Assembly (NCBI GenBank): GCA_016841285.1
Contig: JAENZK010000003.1
Span: 1 to 44,201 of the forward strand
Source: Guptibacillus hwajinpoensis
GTDB lineage: Bacteria > Bacillota > Bacilli > Bacillales > Bacillaceae_J
Length of the DNA: 44,201 nucleotides
Direction of reading: 5' to 3'
This document shows, piece by piece, positions 1-8,579 of the stretch. A model generated the notes under the pieces. That model was not told the DNA's origin and made no database searches. It saw only the letters and a program-made list of their open reading frames with translations. The first letter of the stretch is position 1; the number at the start of each line of letters is the position of its first letter. A program made the translations under genes and the position numbers.

Positions 1-2067
1 ATTGCAGTAATTTGTGCTTCTGTTACATCGGATACAGAATTTACCGGTGGTACGGCAGTTCTTCACCATCTCTTACGTTATGGTTATACTGGTAAGATTT
101 ATCCTATTAATCCTAAATACGATTCTATTATGAATTGTAAGTGTTATAAAAGTATCGCTGATATGCCTGAAGAGGTCGACTTGGCAGTGATTGCGGTAGC
201 AAGCAAACGGGTTCCAGAGTTAATGCGAGAGTGCGGTGAAGCAGGTGTAAAAGCAGTCAATGTAATTAGTTCTGGCTTCGCTGAAATATCAAGTCCACAT
301 GGGAAAGAGTTGCAGGAGGAAATTATCTCGATTGCAAAAAAATACAAAATGAGTCTTGTAGGACCAAATAACCTAGGTGTTATTAACTTGCACGATAAAG
401 TAGTTGCAAGTACTTCAGCAGGCTTGTGGTGCAATAAGTTAACAACTGGACCTATTGGTTGGGTCTCTCAGAGTGGAGCTCTAACAAGCTCACTTTATCC
501 AAGAGCTATGGATTCAGGCGTTGGTTTAGCTTACGTAGTCACCCTTGGTAATGAAGCGGATTTAGAGATGTCCGATTTTATTTCCTACATGTTGGACGAT
601 CCTCGTGTTGAAGTTGTTGCCGCTTATATCGAGCGGATTCAAGATATGGAAAAGTTTATCAAAGTCGCTCATAAAGCTAGAAAAGTTGGTAAACCAATTA
701 TTGCGATGAAGACTGGTAGTTCAGAACGTGGAGCAGCAGCTGCTATGGCACACACTGGTTCACTCGTAGGTTCTGATAAACTTTACCGTGCATTTTTTAG
801 ACAACATGGTATTGTCCAGGTGGAAAAAATAGATGAACTTTTTGATACTGCTCTTTTGCTTAGCAAATGGAAGTCTTATGGACCTGTCAATAATTTGGCG
901 GTTGTTACTACATCCGGTGGAGCAGGCGGAATCTTAGCCGATCTTTGTGAACCTGCTAATCTTAATATCCCACCACTAAATATGGAAACACAGGAACGTA
1001 TCATGAAAGCGGTCCCGGAGTTTGGATCTGCACAAAATCCAATCGATTTGACTGCTCATATTTTAAAAACTACAGATCAATTATTTGAAGTAGGCAAGGT
1101 ACTTGATGAAAGTGACGAAGTTGATGGCGTACTATTTGCTCTTACAGCGCTTCCACCTAAACACTCGCTTCGATTTGCCGAAATCATCTCTAAATACAAT
1201 GAAACTACTGATAAGCCCATTGCAGTTTGTTGGTTCACTGGATCATTAAACTACAAAGCTATTAATTTGATTCACAAAAAAGGTATTGCATGTTACACAG
1301 ACTTTGAGCCAGTGGTTACAGCATTAAAAAGGCGCAGTCAGTACCTAAGTTATAAAAATGCTAACATAACTCAAAGGGATCCATCAGAGTCTGTCATGTT
1401 TCAAATTGAACGAAGTGGTGCATTTTCCGAATACGAAAGCAAGAGTTTCTTAAGAGAATTTGGAGTACCAACCACTCAAGAAATACTCGCAAAAAGTTGG
1501 GTTGATACCTTAAAGGGAGCAGCAGAAATTGGCTATCCAGTTGTAATCAAAATCGATTCACCCGATATTCAACATAAGACGGAAGCAGATGTTGTTCGTC
1601 TAAATATAAAGAACGAGGATGAATTAAAAATTGCATATGAACAAATTACACAAAATGCCAAAACCTTTCGACCGGATGCTAAAATTAACGGTGTTTTGGT
1701 GCAAGAAATGGTTACCGGAGGAGTCGAAGTGTTTATCGGAGCTACTGTTGATCCACAATTTGGTCCCAACATTGTTTATGGATTAGGCGGTATCTATGTA
1801 GAACTATTCAAAGATATTGCCCATCGAATTGCACCGATTTCAGAAGAAGAAGCCTTAGATATGATTGAACAAACAAAGAGTGTCCAAATTCTTAAGGGAG
1901 CTAGAGGAAAAGGACCATACGACATCCAAAGTTTAGCTAAATTGATTGTCAGTGTTTCTGAAACTGTAGTCAAGTTGGGAAATCGTTTATCCGAATTGGA
2001 CCTAAACCCGGTAATTGTCACAAAAGATGAGGTAAAAGTTGTTGACGCTTTGCTTATAACCAAATAA
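1..2067 (+). CDS. Acyl-CoA synthetase (NDP-forming), acetate--CoA ligase family, 5' end outside window
   Basis: This enzyme would activate a carboxylic acid to its CoA thioester with ATP, giving ADP and phosphate. The reading frame is open from base 1 and reads as the CoA-binding Rossmann domain, so the true start lies upstream and the ATG at 130 is internal. A succinyl-CoA-synthetase-like flavodoxin domain follows. The phosphohistidine motif AHTGSLVGSD is present with its His codon at 751. The C-terminal third is an ATP-grasp domain, beginning near 1531 with YPVVIKIDSPDIQHKTEADV. All three domains of the single-chain (fused alpha-beta) form are therefore present. It is followed after 51 bases by a crotonase and then an SDR and a TRAP transporter, so it probably activates the imported acid. 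The substrate cannot be read from sequence. Family assignment is firm; acyl specificity is unknown. Confidence 0.93.
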   Translation: MAVICASVTSDTEFTGGTAVLHHLLRYGYTGKIYPINPKYDSIMNCKCYKSIADMPEEVDLAVIAVASKRVPELMRECGEAGVKAVNVISSGFAEISSPHGKELQEEIISIAKKYKMSLVGPNNLGVINLHDKVVASTSAGLWCNKLTTGPIGWVSQSGALTSSLYPRAMDSGVGLAYVVTLGNEADLEMSDFISYMLDDPRVEVVAAYIERIQDMEKFIKVAHKARKVGKPIIAMKTGSSERGAAAAMAHTGSLVGSDKLYRAFFRQHGIVQVEKIDELFDTALLLSKWKSYGPVNNLAVVTTSGGAGGILADLCEPANLNIPPLNMETQERIMKAVPEFGSAQNPIDLTAHILKTTDQLFEVGKVLDESDEVDGVLFALTALPPKHSLRFAEIISKYNETTDKPIAVCWFTGSLNYKAINLIHKKGIACYTDFEPVVTALKRRSQYLSYKNANITQRDPSESVMFQIERSGAFSEYESKSFLREFGVPTTQEILAKSWVDTLKGAAEIGYPVVIKIDSPDIQHKTEADVVRLNIKNEDELKIAYEQITQNAKTFRPDAKINGVLVQEMVTGGVEVFIGATVDPQFGPNIVYGLGGIYVELFKDIAHRIAPISEEEALDMIEQTKSVQILKGARGKGPYDIQSLAKLIVSVSETVVKLGNRLSELDLNPVIVTKDEVKVVDALLITK

Positions 2068-2118
2068 ACAGTCCCATGAAATGGACATTATCGCTTATAT
2101 AGAAAGGGGAAATCTATT

Positions 2119-2904
2119 TTGGATTTGATTAAAGTTGAACAAAATGGACACGTGAAAATAGTTACTCTTAATAGGTCTGATTCTTTAAATGCGATAAGTT
2201 TCGATTTATCCCAGAGATTTCACCAGTTGCTTGATGGGCTTAGATATGACAAAGATACGAGAGTATTGGTTATTACCGGTAGTGGACGTGCTTTTTGTGC
2301 TGGTGCAGATTTAAAAGAACGCAGTAGTTATAGTGAGGATGAAAAGGCGCGGAAAATATTAGAAATGATTGAAAGTGTTTCTAGTTTATTTGAACGAATT
2401 GAAATGCTGGAAATACCTACTATAGCTGCGATTAATGGATACTGCCTTGGGGGTGGATTAGAACTTGCTCTTGCATGTGACATGAGGATAGCAGGAGACA
2501 ATTGTTTGTTTGGCTTCCCTGAAATTAATTATGGCAGTTATCCAGGTGCCGGAGCTCCAACTAGGTTTCCAAGAATCATAGGCGTTGGAAAAGCTAAAGA
2601 GCTGCTATTCACAGGCAGACGAATTAACGCTACTGAAGCAGAACGAATTGGCTTGTTGGAAAAAGTTGTTCCTGCGGAAAGCATTCTAGAAGAGGCGATG
2701 CAATTAGCCGAAGAGATTGCCCAACATGCTCCTTTAGCGTTACGGGGTCTGAAGAATGCAATAAATTACGGGTTGAGAACAACTCCTGAACTTTCTCAAA
2801 AAATTTCAATCTGGTTTAGGGAATCTATTGATGTATCTGAGGATTACCAAGAAGGTTTACGAGCTCGTGTCGAAAAGAGAAAGCCCGTGTTTAAAGGTAA
2901 ATAA
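2119..2904 (+). CDS. Enoyl-CoA hydratase/isomerase (crotonase family)
   Basis: A 261-residue crotonase-fold protein expected to hydrate a 2-enoyl-CoA to a 3-hydroxyacyl-CoA in the cytoplasm. Visible motifs are the oxyanion-hole segment AFCAGADLKER (residues 58-68) and GGGLELALACD (111-121). Both catalytic glutamates of rat crotonase have counterparts: Glu115, and Glu135 in FGFPEINYG. The C terminus ends in the usual VEKRKPVFKGK. The start is a TTG, 8 bases after the purine-rich site AGAAAGGGGAA; no ATG or GTG fits better. It lies between the acyl-CoA synthetase and an SDR, consistent with consecutive beta-oxidation steps. A second, only moderately similar crotonase is encoded at 12544. Activity as an isomerase or as a hydrolase of the same fold cannot be excluded. 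Confidence 0.92.
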   Translation: MDLIKVEQNGHVKIVTLNRSDSLNAISFDLSQRFHQLLDGLRYDKDTRVLVITGSGRAFCAGADLKERSSYSEDEKARKILEMIESVSSLFERIEMLEIPTIAAINGYCLGGGLELALACDMRIAGDNCLFGFPEINYGSYPGAGAPTRFPRIIGVGKAKELLFTGRRINATEAERIGLLEKVVPAESILEEAMQLAEEIAQHAPLALRGLKNAINYGLRTTPELSQKISIWFRESIDVSEDYQEGLRARVEKRKPVFKGK

Positions 2905-2972
2905 TAAATTGTGATTTAAATTAGCTTGGTAATAATAATGGGAAAACATTACATTATACGAGGAGGAACAAT

Positions 2973-3764
2973 ATGTTTGAACTTACTAATAAGGTTGCAA
3001 TTGTCTCTGGGAGTACTTATGGAATGGGCTTTACGATAGCAGAAGCTTTAGCAAAACAAGGAGCCAAAGTTGTTATTGTAGGTAGAAAAGAAAATTTAGT
3101 TTGGGATGCAGCTAACAAAATTAATGAGTCTGGCGGTAATGCGATAGGAATTCCTACGGACGTACTTGTCCACGAAAATACTCAGGAGTTGGTAGATAAA
3201 ACTGTCCAAGAATTTGGCAAAGTTGATGTTTTGGTCAACGTTGTTGGTGGCGGTTTCAGAAAGAACTTTGTTGACTACACTGAACAAGACTGGGATGAAA
3301 TAATGGACCTTAACTTGAAAAGCGTGTTTAATTGCACTCAGACAGTTGCTAAGCAAATGATTAAGCAGGGCACAGGAGGAAGTATTATCAATATTTCTTC
3401 CGTGGCATCATGGGTACCTGACCGTACAATGTCAGCCTATTCTGCATCCAAAGGTGCAATTAACAGTCTATCAATTACGATAGCTCAAGAGCTTGGCGAG
3501 CACAAAATTAGAGTAAATAGTATTTTACCTGGTTTCATCGACACACCTGGGGCAAGAGAGTTAAGTTCAGAAGGCTTTGATAAATTAAAATCTAAAAGAT
3601 CAGCGTATACGGCATTAAACAAATATGGCAGACCGGAAAATATTGCTGCGGCTGCAGTTTATCTTGCTTCTGACGAATCTGACTTCATGACAGGTAGTCA
3701 ACTTAGACTTGATGGTGGAGTTGGTATAAAATGGCCTCATTATCTTGAAGATATTGAAGAATAA
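2973..3764 (+). CDS. Short-chain dehydrogenase/reductase (SDR)
   Basis: A 263-residue classical SDR, probably an NAD(P)-dependent 3-hydroxyacyl-CoA or related alcohol dehydrogenase. The nucleotide-binding glycine motif GSTYGMG is at residues 13-19. The catalytic triad is Ser143, Tyr156 and Lys160 (motif YSASK). The usual NNAG structural motif is replaced by NVVGGG at 89-94, a variant found in some SDRs. Arg38 after the second strand hints at NADPH, but this is a weak predictor. The gene has a strong GAGGAGG site 8 bases before its ATG. It is the last gene before a hairpin terminator and the TRAP transporter genes, and appears cotranscribed with the two upstream CoA enzymes. It differs clearly from the MFE2-like SDR at 18023. 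The substrate is unknown. Confidence 0.9.
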   Translation: MFELTNKVAIVSGSTYGMGFTIAEALAKQGAKVVIVGRKENLVWDAANKINESGGNAIGIPTDVLVHENTQELVDKTVQEFGKVDVLVNVVGGGFRKNFVDYTEQDWDEIMDLNLKSVFNCTQTVAKQMIKQGTGGSIINISSVASWVPDRTMSAYSASKGAINSLSITIAQELGEHKIRVNSILPGFIDTPGARELSSEGFDKLKSKRSAYTALNKYGRPENIAAAAVYLASDESDFMTGSQLRLDGGVGIKWPHYLEDIEE

Positions 3765-3889
3765 GGATAAAACGTTTTAATCTCTACGTCTTACGGAGTT
3801 TTATCAAAGAAGGTTGGAAAACAGATTAAAACTAGGAATCAATTCATATAATTTGACGGCGGGTGGGAAAGGACTCGACACCATTTCAC

Positions 3890-3922
3890 CGAGTGTAAAG
3901 TTCTCTTCCTCACTCGTTTTTT
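3890..3922 (+). terminator. Probable rho-independent terminator or attenuator upstream of the TRAP genes
   Basis: CGAGTG (3890-3895) pairs with CACTCG (3911-3916) and is followed directly by six T residues. The stem is short, 6 bp with a 15-base loop. The left arm can also pair with ACTCG at 3873-3877, giving a mutually exclusive hairpin. It lies in the 319-base gap after the SDR gene, which also holds a palindromic AAAACGTTTT at 3771-3780 and a tiny ORF at 3959. Confidence 0.5.
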
Positions 3923-3958
3923 AGTGGTTCAATTAAAGGGAGAGGGGGAGTGAAAAAA

Positions 3959-4039
3959 ATGAAATTGAAGCTGGTTTTGAAATCGTTTTCAGATTTTGAA
4001 TATAGCCCAGTGGTAATAGTGAAAATGTATACCTTGTAG
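3959..4039 (+). CDS. Tiny ORF of 26 residues, possible leader peptide
   Basis: A 26-codon frame (an in-frame GTG at 3950 would add three codons) follows the very purine-rich stretch GGGAGAGGGGGAG. The peptide starts MKLKLVLKSFSDF, resembles nothing I recognise, and ends 44 bases before dctQ. It may be a chance ORF, a relic, or a leader peptide for the TRAP operon. Its only support is the strong upstream ribosome-binding-like sequence. Confidence 0.2.
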   Translation: MKLKLVLKSFSDFEYSPVVIVKMYTL

Positions 4040-4083
4040 AATTTAACTAAGTAAGATTGAACAAAACAGAAAGGGTTAGATAG

Positions 4084-4620
4084 ATGAAAATAATTAAGTT
4101 TTTTAATTTCATTGATCGCATAGCCGTTGGCATAGCTATTATATCATTGTTTGTAATGATGGTATTAATTACTATGGATTCATTAGCTAGATCAGTATTA
4201 AATAACCCGATTGTCGGTGTGTTAGAACTTACTGAAAAGTATTTAATGGTTTCTTTCGTTTTTTTAAGTTTAAGTTACACGATGAAAAAAAATGGACACA
4301 TTCGAATTGATTTATTTTTAAATAAACTTTCTGGATGGACATTGTTTCTTTTGGAAAGTTTTGGGTTAGCGGCAGGCATGGTTTTGTTTGTTGGCGTTGC
4401 TTACCAAGGAGTATTATCGACACTTGAAGCATATACACACAATTATGTTGAAACTGGTGTAATACCATGGCCATTATGGCTTTCTTTAATTTGGGTTCCA
4501 ATCGGCTCGTTGCTTTTAATAGGGAGAATTATTATTTATATTATGAATTTATTTCAATATATGAAAGAATCAAAACCTGCTAAAAAAGAAAGTGAAGATA
4601 ATAAAGAAGAAATAATTTAG
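4084..4620 (+). CDS. dctQ: TRAP transporter small permease (DctQ-like)
   Basis: A 178-residue membrane protein of the DctQ family, the small four-helix subunit of tripartite ATP-independent periplasmic (TRAP) transporters. Four hydrophobic segments are visible, near residues 15-35, 48-66, 90-110 and 130-152. The conserved MDSLARSVLNNPIVGVLELT region lies after helix 1. The C-terminal tail is highly charged. It is the first gene of a dctQ-dctM-dctP set, with 46 bases to dctM. With DctM it would form the sodium-coupled membrane component that accepts substrate from the DctP binding protein. An ATG follows an AGAAAGG site. TRAP systems typically import carboxylates, which fits the CoA-activating and beta-oxidation genes around it. 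Confidence 0.92.
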   Translation: MKIIKFFNFIDRIAVGIAIISLFVMMVLITMDSLARSVLNNPIVGVLELTEKYLMVSFVFLSLSYTMKKNGHIRIDLFLNKLSGWTLFLLESFGLAAGMVLFVGVAYQGVLSTLEAYTHNYVETGVIPWPLWLSLIWVPIGSLLLIGRIIIYIMNLFQYMKESKPAKKESEDNKEEII

Positions 4621-4666
4621 ATGTAAGTAAGTGAGTTTCTAATAATCTGTATATAGGAGGGGTTAA

Positions 4667-5956
4667 ATGGAAATTGCAATAATTATTATTTTATTAATTT
4701 TTTTCATGTTTATTGGAATGCCGATTGCGTTTGCGCTAGGGTTTACAGGAAGTATTGGCCTCTTGGTTTATGGTGGTTGGGATACAGCAATGGGAATTCT
4801 TCAAACGAGTCCTCATGGTACGACAGCAAGTTTCTTGTTAACAACAGTTCCTATGTACATTTTAATGGCAGAATTTTTGAATAAAAGCGATATTATCAAA
4901 GATTTTTATTATTCCTCTCATAAATGGTTGGGTCACTACAAAGGTGGTCTAGGAATCTCGGCAATATTTGCCGGCGCTGGGATGGGAGCGGTTTGTGGTT
5001 CAAGTGTTGCATCGGCGTCAACAATGGCATCAACAGGCTATCCTGAAATGAAGAAATATGGTTACAACACTTCATTTGCAATGGGCATTGTTTCATCATC
5101 AGGTACTTTGGCTATCCTCATCCCGCCTAGTCTTGCTCTTATTATTTATGGGATTTTAACAGATGTTCCTATAGGCCATCTATTAATTGCTGGGCTTGTT
5201 CCAGGGATCATAACAGCGATTGGTTACATTATAACCATTCGTTTTATGATTGCTATTAAACCAGATTTAGTGCGGAAAAGTGTTGAACCTGCGCCTTTTA
5301 AGGAAAGGGTATATTCTCTTAAAAATATCTGGCCAACCATTTTACTAATCATCATTATTATTTCAGTAATATTTCTAGGTGTTGCAACCGTTACCGAAGC
5401 AGGGGCGTTTGGTGCATTTTCTGCCTTGGTCTTAGGGCTTGTAATGAAACGCCTGACTATTAAAGGCATGAAAGAAGCATTTTTAAATACGTTAGAAACA
5501 ACAACTAAAATTTTAGCACTAATTGTTGGAGCAATGATTTTTGGTTACTTTTTAACCATTACACAAGTAACTCAAAATATTATTAATTTTGCTTCTACTA
5601 CAGAACTTTCTAAATGGACTATTTTGCTAATGGTATGTCTGCTATACCTTATTTTAGGATTGTTTTTAGACGGTACAGCAATACTCTTATTGACAATACC
5701 GTTAACATTTCCATTAATGATGGCATTAGATTTTAGTCCAATTTGGTATGGTGTGATCGTTACAAAACTTATTGAAATTGGCTTATTGACGCCACCACTC
5801 GGTATGAATGTATTCGTAGCATCGAGTGCAGCTGGTGTTGGTGTTGACAAATCTTTTAAAGGGGTGATGCCTTTTATTGCATGTGAGGTTGTTTTAATAG
5901 CTATTTTGATTGCGTTTCCTTCAATCACTACGTTCTTACCAGAATTAAATGGGTAA
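4667..5956 (+). CDS. dctM: TRAP transporter large permease (DctM-like)
   Basis: A 429-residue DctM protein, the ion-coupled transport subunit of a TRAP uptake system. It is hydrophobic throughout, with about a dozen membrane segments. It carries family features such as FIGMPIAFALG near the N terminus, the GAGMGAVCGSSVASASTMA segment around residue 105, and LIPPSLALIIYG around 150. The LTPPLGMNVFV repeat is near 375. Its length is normal for the family and it looks intact. A GGAGGGG site precedes the ATG. It is followed after 72 bases by the lipoprotein binding subunit. A LysR gene faces the operon on the other strand, but beyond dctP. Substrate is presumably an organic acid. Confidence 0.94.
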   Translation: MEIAIIIILLIFFMFIGMPIAFALGFTGSIGLLVYGGWDTAMGILQTSPHGTTASFLLTTVPMYILMAEFLNKSDIIKDFYYSSHKWLGHYKGGLGISAIFAGAGMGAVCGSSVASASTMASTGYPEMKKYGYNTSFAMGIVSSSGTLAILIPPSLALIIYGILTDVPIGHLLIAGLVPGIITAIGYIITIRFMIAIKPDLVRKSVEPAPFKERVYSLKNIWPTILLIIIIISVIFLGVATVTEAGAFGAFSALVLGLVMKRLTIKGMKEAFLNTLETTTKILALIVGAMIFGYFLTITQVTQNIINFASTTELSKWTILLMVCLLYLILGLFLDGTAILLLTIPLTFPLMMALDFSPIWYGVIVTKLIEIGLLTPPLGMNVFVASSAAGVGVDKSFKGVMPFIACEVVLIAILIAFPSITTFLPELNG

Positions 5957-6028
5957 GAGAAATGTTACTTGAAAGAATTACTGATTACGATTATACGATT
6001 AGATCTAAATTAATTGGAGGTATGCAAA

Positions 6029-7114
6029 TTGTTATTGAGAAAAGGTATGATACTCATTTTAATTACTCTGTTGATTATGTTAACTGGTTGCGGTGGCGCT
6101 TCTACAACAAACCAAGAGGAAGCAGATAGTAATCAAGGAGGGACGAATAGTCAACAAGAGACATACACATTTAAATTGGCAGGATATCACCCAACTACTA
6201 GTCCTGTATCAACTGAATACATTGAAGTATTTATTAAAAGGGTTGAAGAATTAAGCAATGGTAAAGTTAAAATTGAATATTTTCCAGCTGAACAAATGGG
6301 AAAAGCCAGCGCGTTGTTAGATCTTGTAAAAAACGGTACAGTAGATATGGCCAATATATCTCCTGCATACTATTCCGATAGATTGCCTTTAAATAGTGTT
6401 ACGGATTTACCTAACATCTATAGTTCTGTTGAAGAAGGTGTACAAATTTTATGGAATCTAATGGGTGGAGAACTAGGGAAAGAATTTACTAATCAGGGTT
6501 TGCGACCTTTAGCGACTTCTACAACATTACCCTACCCACTTTTTATGGTAGATAAAAAAGTAACGACTTTAGAAGATGTAAAAGGTCTAAAAGTTAGGGT
6601 TGCTGGAGCTACTGCTGAAATAACAGTGAATAAACTAGGAGCAACACCTGTTAAAGTGTCTGCTCCGGAACAGTACTCAGCATTTGAACGAGGGGTTTTG
6701 AATGCTGGAATGCTCGCATTGACAAGTTTTCCAACATATCAATTAGATGATTTTATTAAGTACTATATTAATAATATTTATTTAGGTGGTGCGTCCAACA
6801 TAATAACGATGAATAATAAAGTTTACGACAAATTACCTGAAGATATTAAAACAGCAATGGAACAAGCGAGTAAGGAAGCTATGGAGAACTTTGCTCAAAA
6901 AGAAGACGAATCATTACTTAAATATAAAAAAGAATACACAGAAAATAATGCAATCGAATTTTACGATTTGAGTGAGGAGCAATTAGTAGTATGGAATGAA
7001 ATTTTTGCAGAAGTTGAAAAAGAGTGGGTAGGTAACATGGAGAAATTTGGTATAAATAGTGCGCAAGTAGTTTTAGATAAGGCTAAACAAGAAAGAGATA
7101 ATCTTAGAAAGTAA
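6029..7114 (+). CDS. dctP: TRAP transporter substrate-binding lipoprotein (DctP family)
   Basis: This is the extracellular solute-binding subunit of the TRAP system, 361 residues from the start chosen here. I chose TTG at 6029, 8 bases after GGAGG (6016-6020). The longer frame from TTG at 6014 would overlap that ribosome site. The protein begins with a lipoprotein signal (short basic start, hydrophobic run, lipobox LTGC), so it should be anchored to the outer face of the membrane. The diagnostic GLKVRVAGATAEI segment contains the Arg that pairs with the substrate carboxylate in characterised DctP proteins, followed by KLGATPV and the YSAFERGVLNAGM helix. It is a DctP-type rather than TAXI-type binder, which favours a monocarboxylate or dicarboxylate ligand. 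It ends the TRAP operon and is followed by a long hairpin. Confidence 0.92.
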   Translation: MLLRKGMILILITLLIMLTGCGGASTTNQEEADSNQGGTNSQQETYTFKLAGYHPTTSPVSTEYIEVFIKRVEELSNGKVKIEYFPAEQMGKASALLDLVKNGTVDMANISPAYYSDRLPLNSVTDLPNIYSSVEEGVQILWNLMGGELGKEFTNQGLRPLATSTTLPYPLFMVDKKVTTLEDVKGLKVRVAGATAEITVNKLGATPVKVSAPEQYSAFERGVLNAGMLALTSFPTYQLDDFIKYYINNIYLGGASNIITMNNKVYDKLPEDIKTAMEQASKEAMENFAQKEDESLLKYKKEYTENNAIEFYDLSEEQLVVWNEIFAEVEKEWVGNMEKFGINSAQVVLDKAKQERDNLRK

Positions 7115-7145
7115 ATAATCAGACTTAAACTGAATATATTAATTG

Positions 7146-7203
7146 CCCTTACTAAACTTGGAAGCTATAGTAATTAACTACGGCTTCCAAGGAGGCTTAA
7201 GGG
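7146..7203. repeat. Long two-part inverted repeat between convergent genes
   Basis: Outer arms CCCTTA (7146-7151) and TAAGGG (7198-7203) enclose inner arms CTTGGAAGC (7157-7165) and GCTTCCAAG (7183-7191). The hairpin lies between dctP and the convergent lysR gene. It lacks a clear T-run on either strand but probably serves as a bidirectional terminator or transcript-stabilising stem. Confidence 0.6.
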
Positions 7204-7229
7204 TAACAATGAATTTGTTCCAGCTATTA

Positions 7230-8135
7230 TTATACCTCTGAAAAATAGTTAACTAGAATTGTCATAAATTCCTTAACTGATGGTGGTACATAGCGGGCTT
7301 CTTCAGATACAATGTATATTTTCCTTTTTACTGTCGGTTTTTTTATTCTAACAAAATGAATACCATTTAAATAAGCATACTTGAAATAGGTTTCAGGTAC
7401 AATGGCAATTGCAATACCGGCTTTAACTAAATAGTAGGCAGCATCTAAATTTTCAACCTCATAAAGTCCATTTGGCTCACAACCAACGGAATGATATGCC
7501 TCCAACACTACTTTTTGAAGTTCACCTTTATTTGGATATTGAACGATATTTTCATGTATTAATTTAGAAAAATCAATATACTCTAATTCTTTAAGCGGAT
7601 GATTTAATGAGGTAATTAGTATTAATTCCTCTTCAATAACAGGAGTGAATTGTAATTGCTTTAACTCACTTGAACTAGTACTTGTTATACCAAAATGAAT
7701 TTCGTAATTTTCTAGAGCTTTTTCCATTTCTCTTGTCCCCATCGACTTGAAATTGACAGACACATTTGGATATTTATTATTAAATTGATTTAAAACATAG
7801 GGAATCCAATATTTGGTGGAATCAATTAATCCAATGTTTATTATTCCTGATCCAGTTTCTCTAATGTTATCGATTTCATTATAAATATTATTATATTCCC
7901 TTAATACATTATTACCTAGGGTATAAAAGAGTCGACCAGATTCTGTTAGGTTCACTACTTTGGTACTTCTCTCAAATAACGGAAAACCCAATTCTTGTTC
8001 TAATACTTTGATTTGTGAACTCAGTGAGGGTTGTGAAATATGCAATTCTTCTGATGCTTTAGTGAAATTACGATTACGTGCAACAGATTCAAAGTATTTT
8101 AGATGGCGAATATCGATATTTAACACTCCCTGCAA
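7230..8135 (-). CDS. LysR-family transcriptional regulator
   Basis: A LysR-type regulator of about 300 residues. The N-terminal winged helix-turn-helix is plain: DIRHLKYFESVARNRNFTKA, then SQPSLSSQIKVLEQELG and LFERSTKVVNLTESG. A periplasmic-binding-like effector domain follows. It is transcribed away from the iclR pair and toward the TRAP operon, with which it converges. The start is uncertain. TTG at 8135 gives MQGVLNIDIRHLKYF but has only a weak ribosome site, while GTG at 8126 sits directly on a GGGAG sequence and would have no spacing. Regulation of the TRAP or CoA genes by a pathway metabolite is a reasonable inference from position. No characteristic T-N11-A operator was pinned down in the upstream AT-rich gap. 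Confidence 0.9.
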   Translation of the reverse strand: MQGVLNIDIRHLKYFESVARNRNFTKASEELHISQPSLSSQIKVLEQELGFPLFERSTKVVNLTESGRLFYTLGNNVLREYNNIYNEIDNIRETGSGIINIGLIDSTKYWIPYVLNQFNNKYPNVSVNFKSMGTREMEKALENYEIHFGITSTSSSELKQLQFTPVIEEELILITSLNHPLKELEYIDFSKLIHENIVQYPNKGELQKVVLEAYHSVGCEPNGLYEVENLDAAYYLVKAGIAIAIVPETYFKYAYLNGIHFVRIKKPTVKRKIYIVSEEARYVPPSVKEFMTILVNYFSEV

Positions 8136-8335
8136 AAATTATTTAAGACCTAAAATTCGTATTTATATTTGATAGACTTTAGAAGAAAAAGGTTATATTT
8201 TTAGTCTAAATTAGCCTCTTGCATTTGTTTTATAGAATAAAACGATCATTTTATGAAAATTCATAATATATATTATAAAAAAAATTAGTATTTATCGCAA
8301 TCGCCTTTTTTATATTTTACGTAAAAAAATATTCG

Positions 8336-8390
8336 GAAAAGTCAGAAAATAAATTTGACTTTTCAATGATTTTATAATAAAATTTTATAT
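8336..8390 (+). promoter_or_regulatory. Promoter/operator A upstream of the iclR pair
   Basis: A -35 TTGACT (8355-8360), a 17-base spacer and a -10 TAAAAT (8378-8383) run straight into TTTATAT. The -35 is overlapped by a perfect 9-bp inverted repeat, GAAAAGTCA (8336-8344) and TGACTTTTC (8356-8364), whose start points are 20 bases apart. The same -35, spacing and TANAATTTTATAT extension recur at 12405 and 30620. The repeat's left arm recurs unchanged at 30601. The site lies 190 bases before the iclR start, in the 400-base gap that also contains the lysR upstream region. Confidence 0.65.
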
Positions 8391-8579
8391 GTAAAAATGG
8401 TTATTGCATATGATCGAGAACACGTTCTCTCTCTGTGTATTCCTCATAATATTAGATGTAATCGTATAGTAAAGTGAATTAATTGATATTATTAAAATGC
8501 AAGTTTGTCTTATCAGAACGATAGGAACTTTAAGTAAACATTGTTTTTAATTTGGGATAAATTGAAAGGAATGTATATA

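Noticed and set aside
3769-3785. cre site at AAAACGTTTT after the SDR gene
   Set aside because: Only the central palindrome fits; the outer consensus bases do not.
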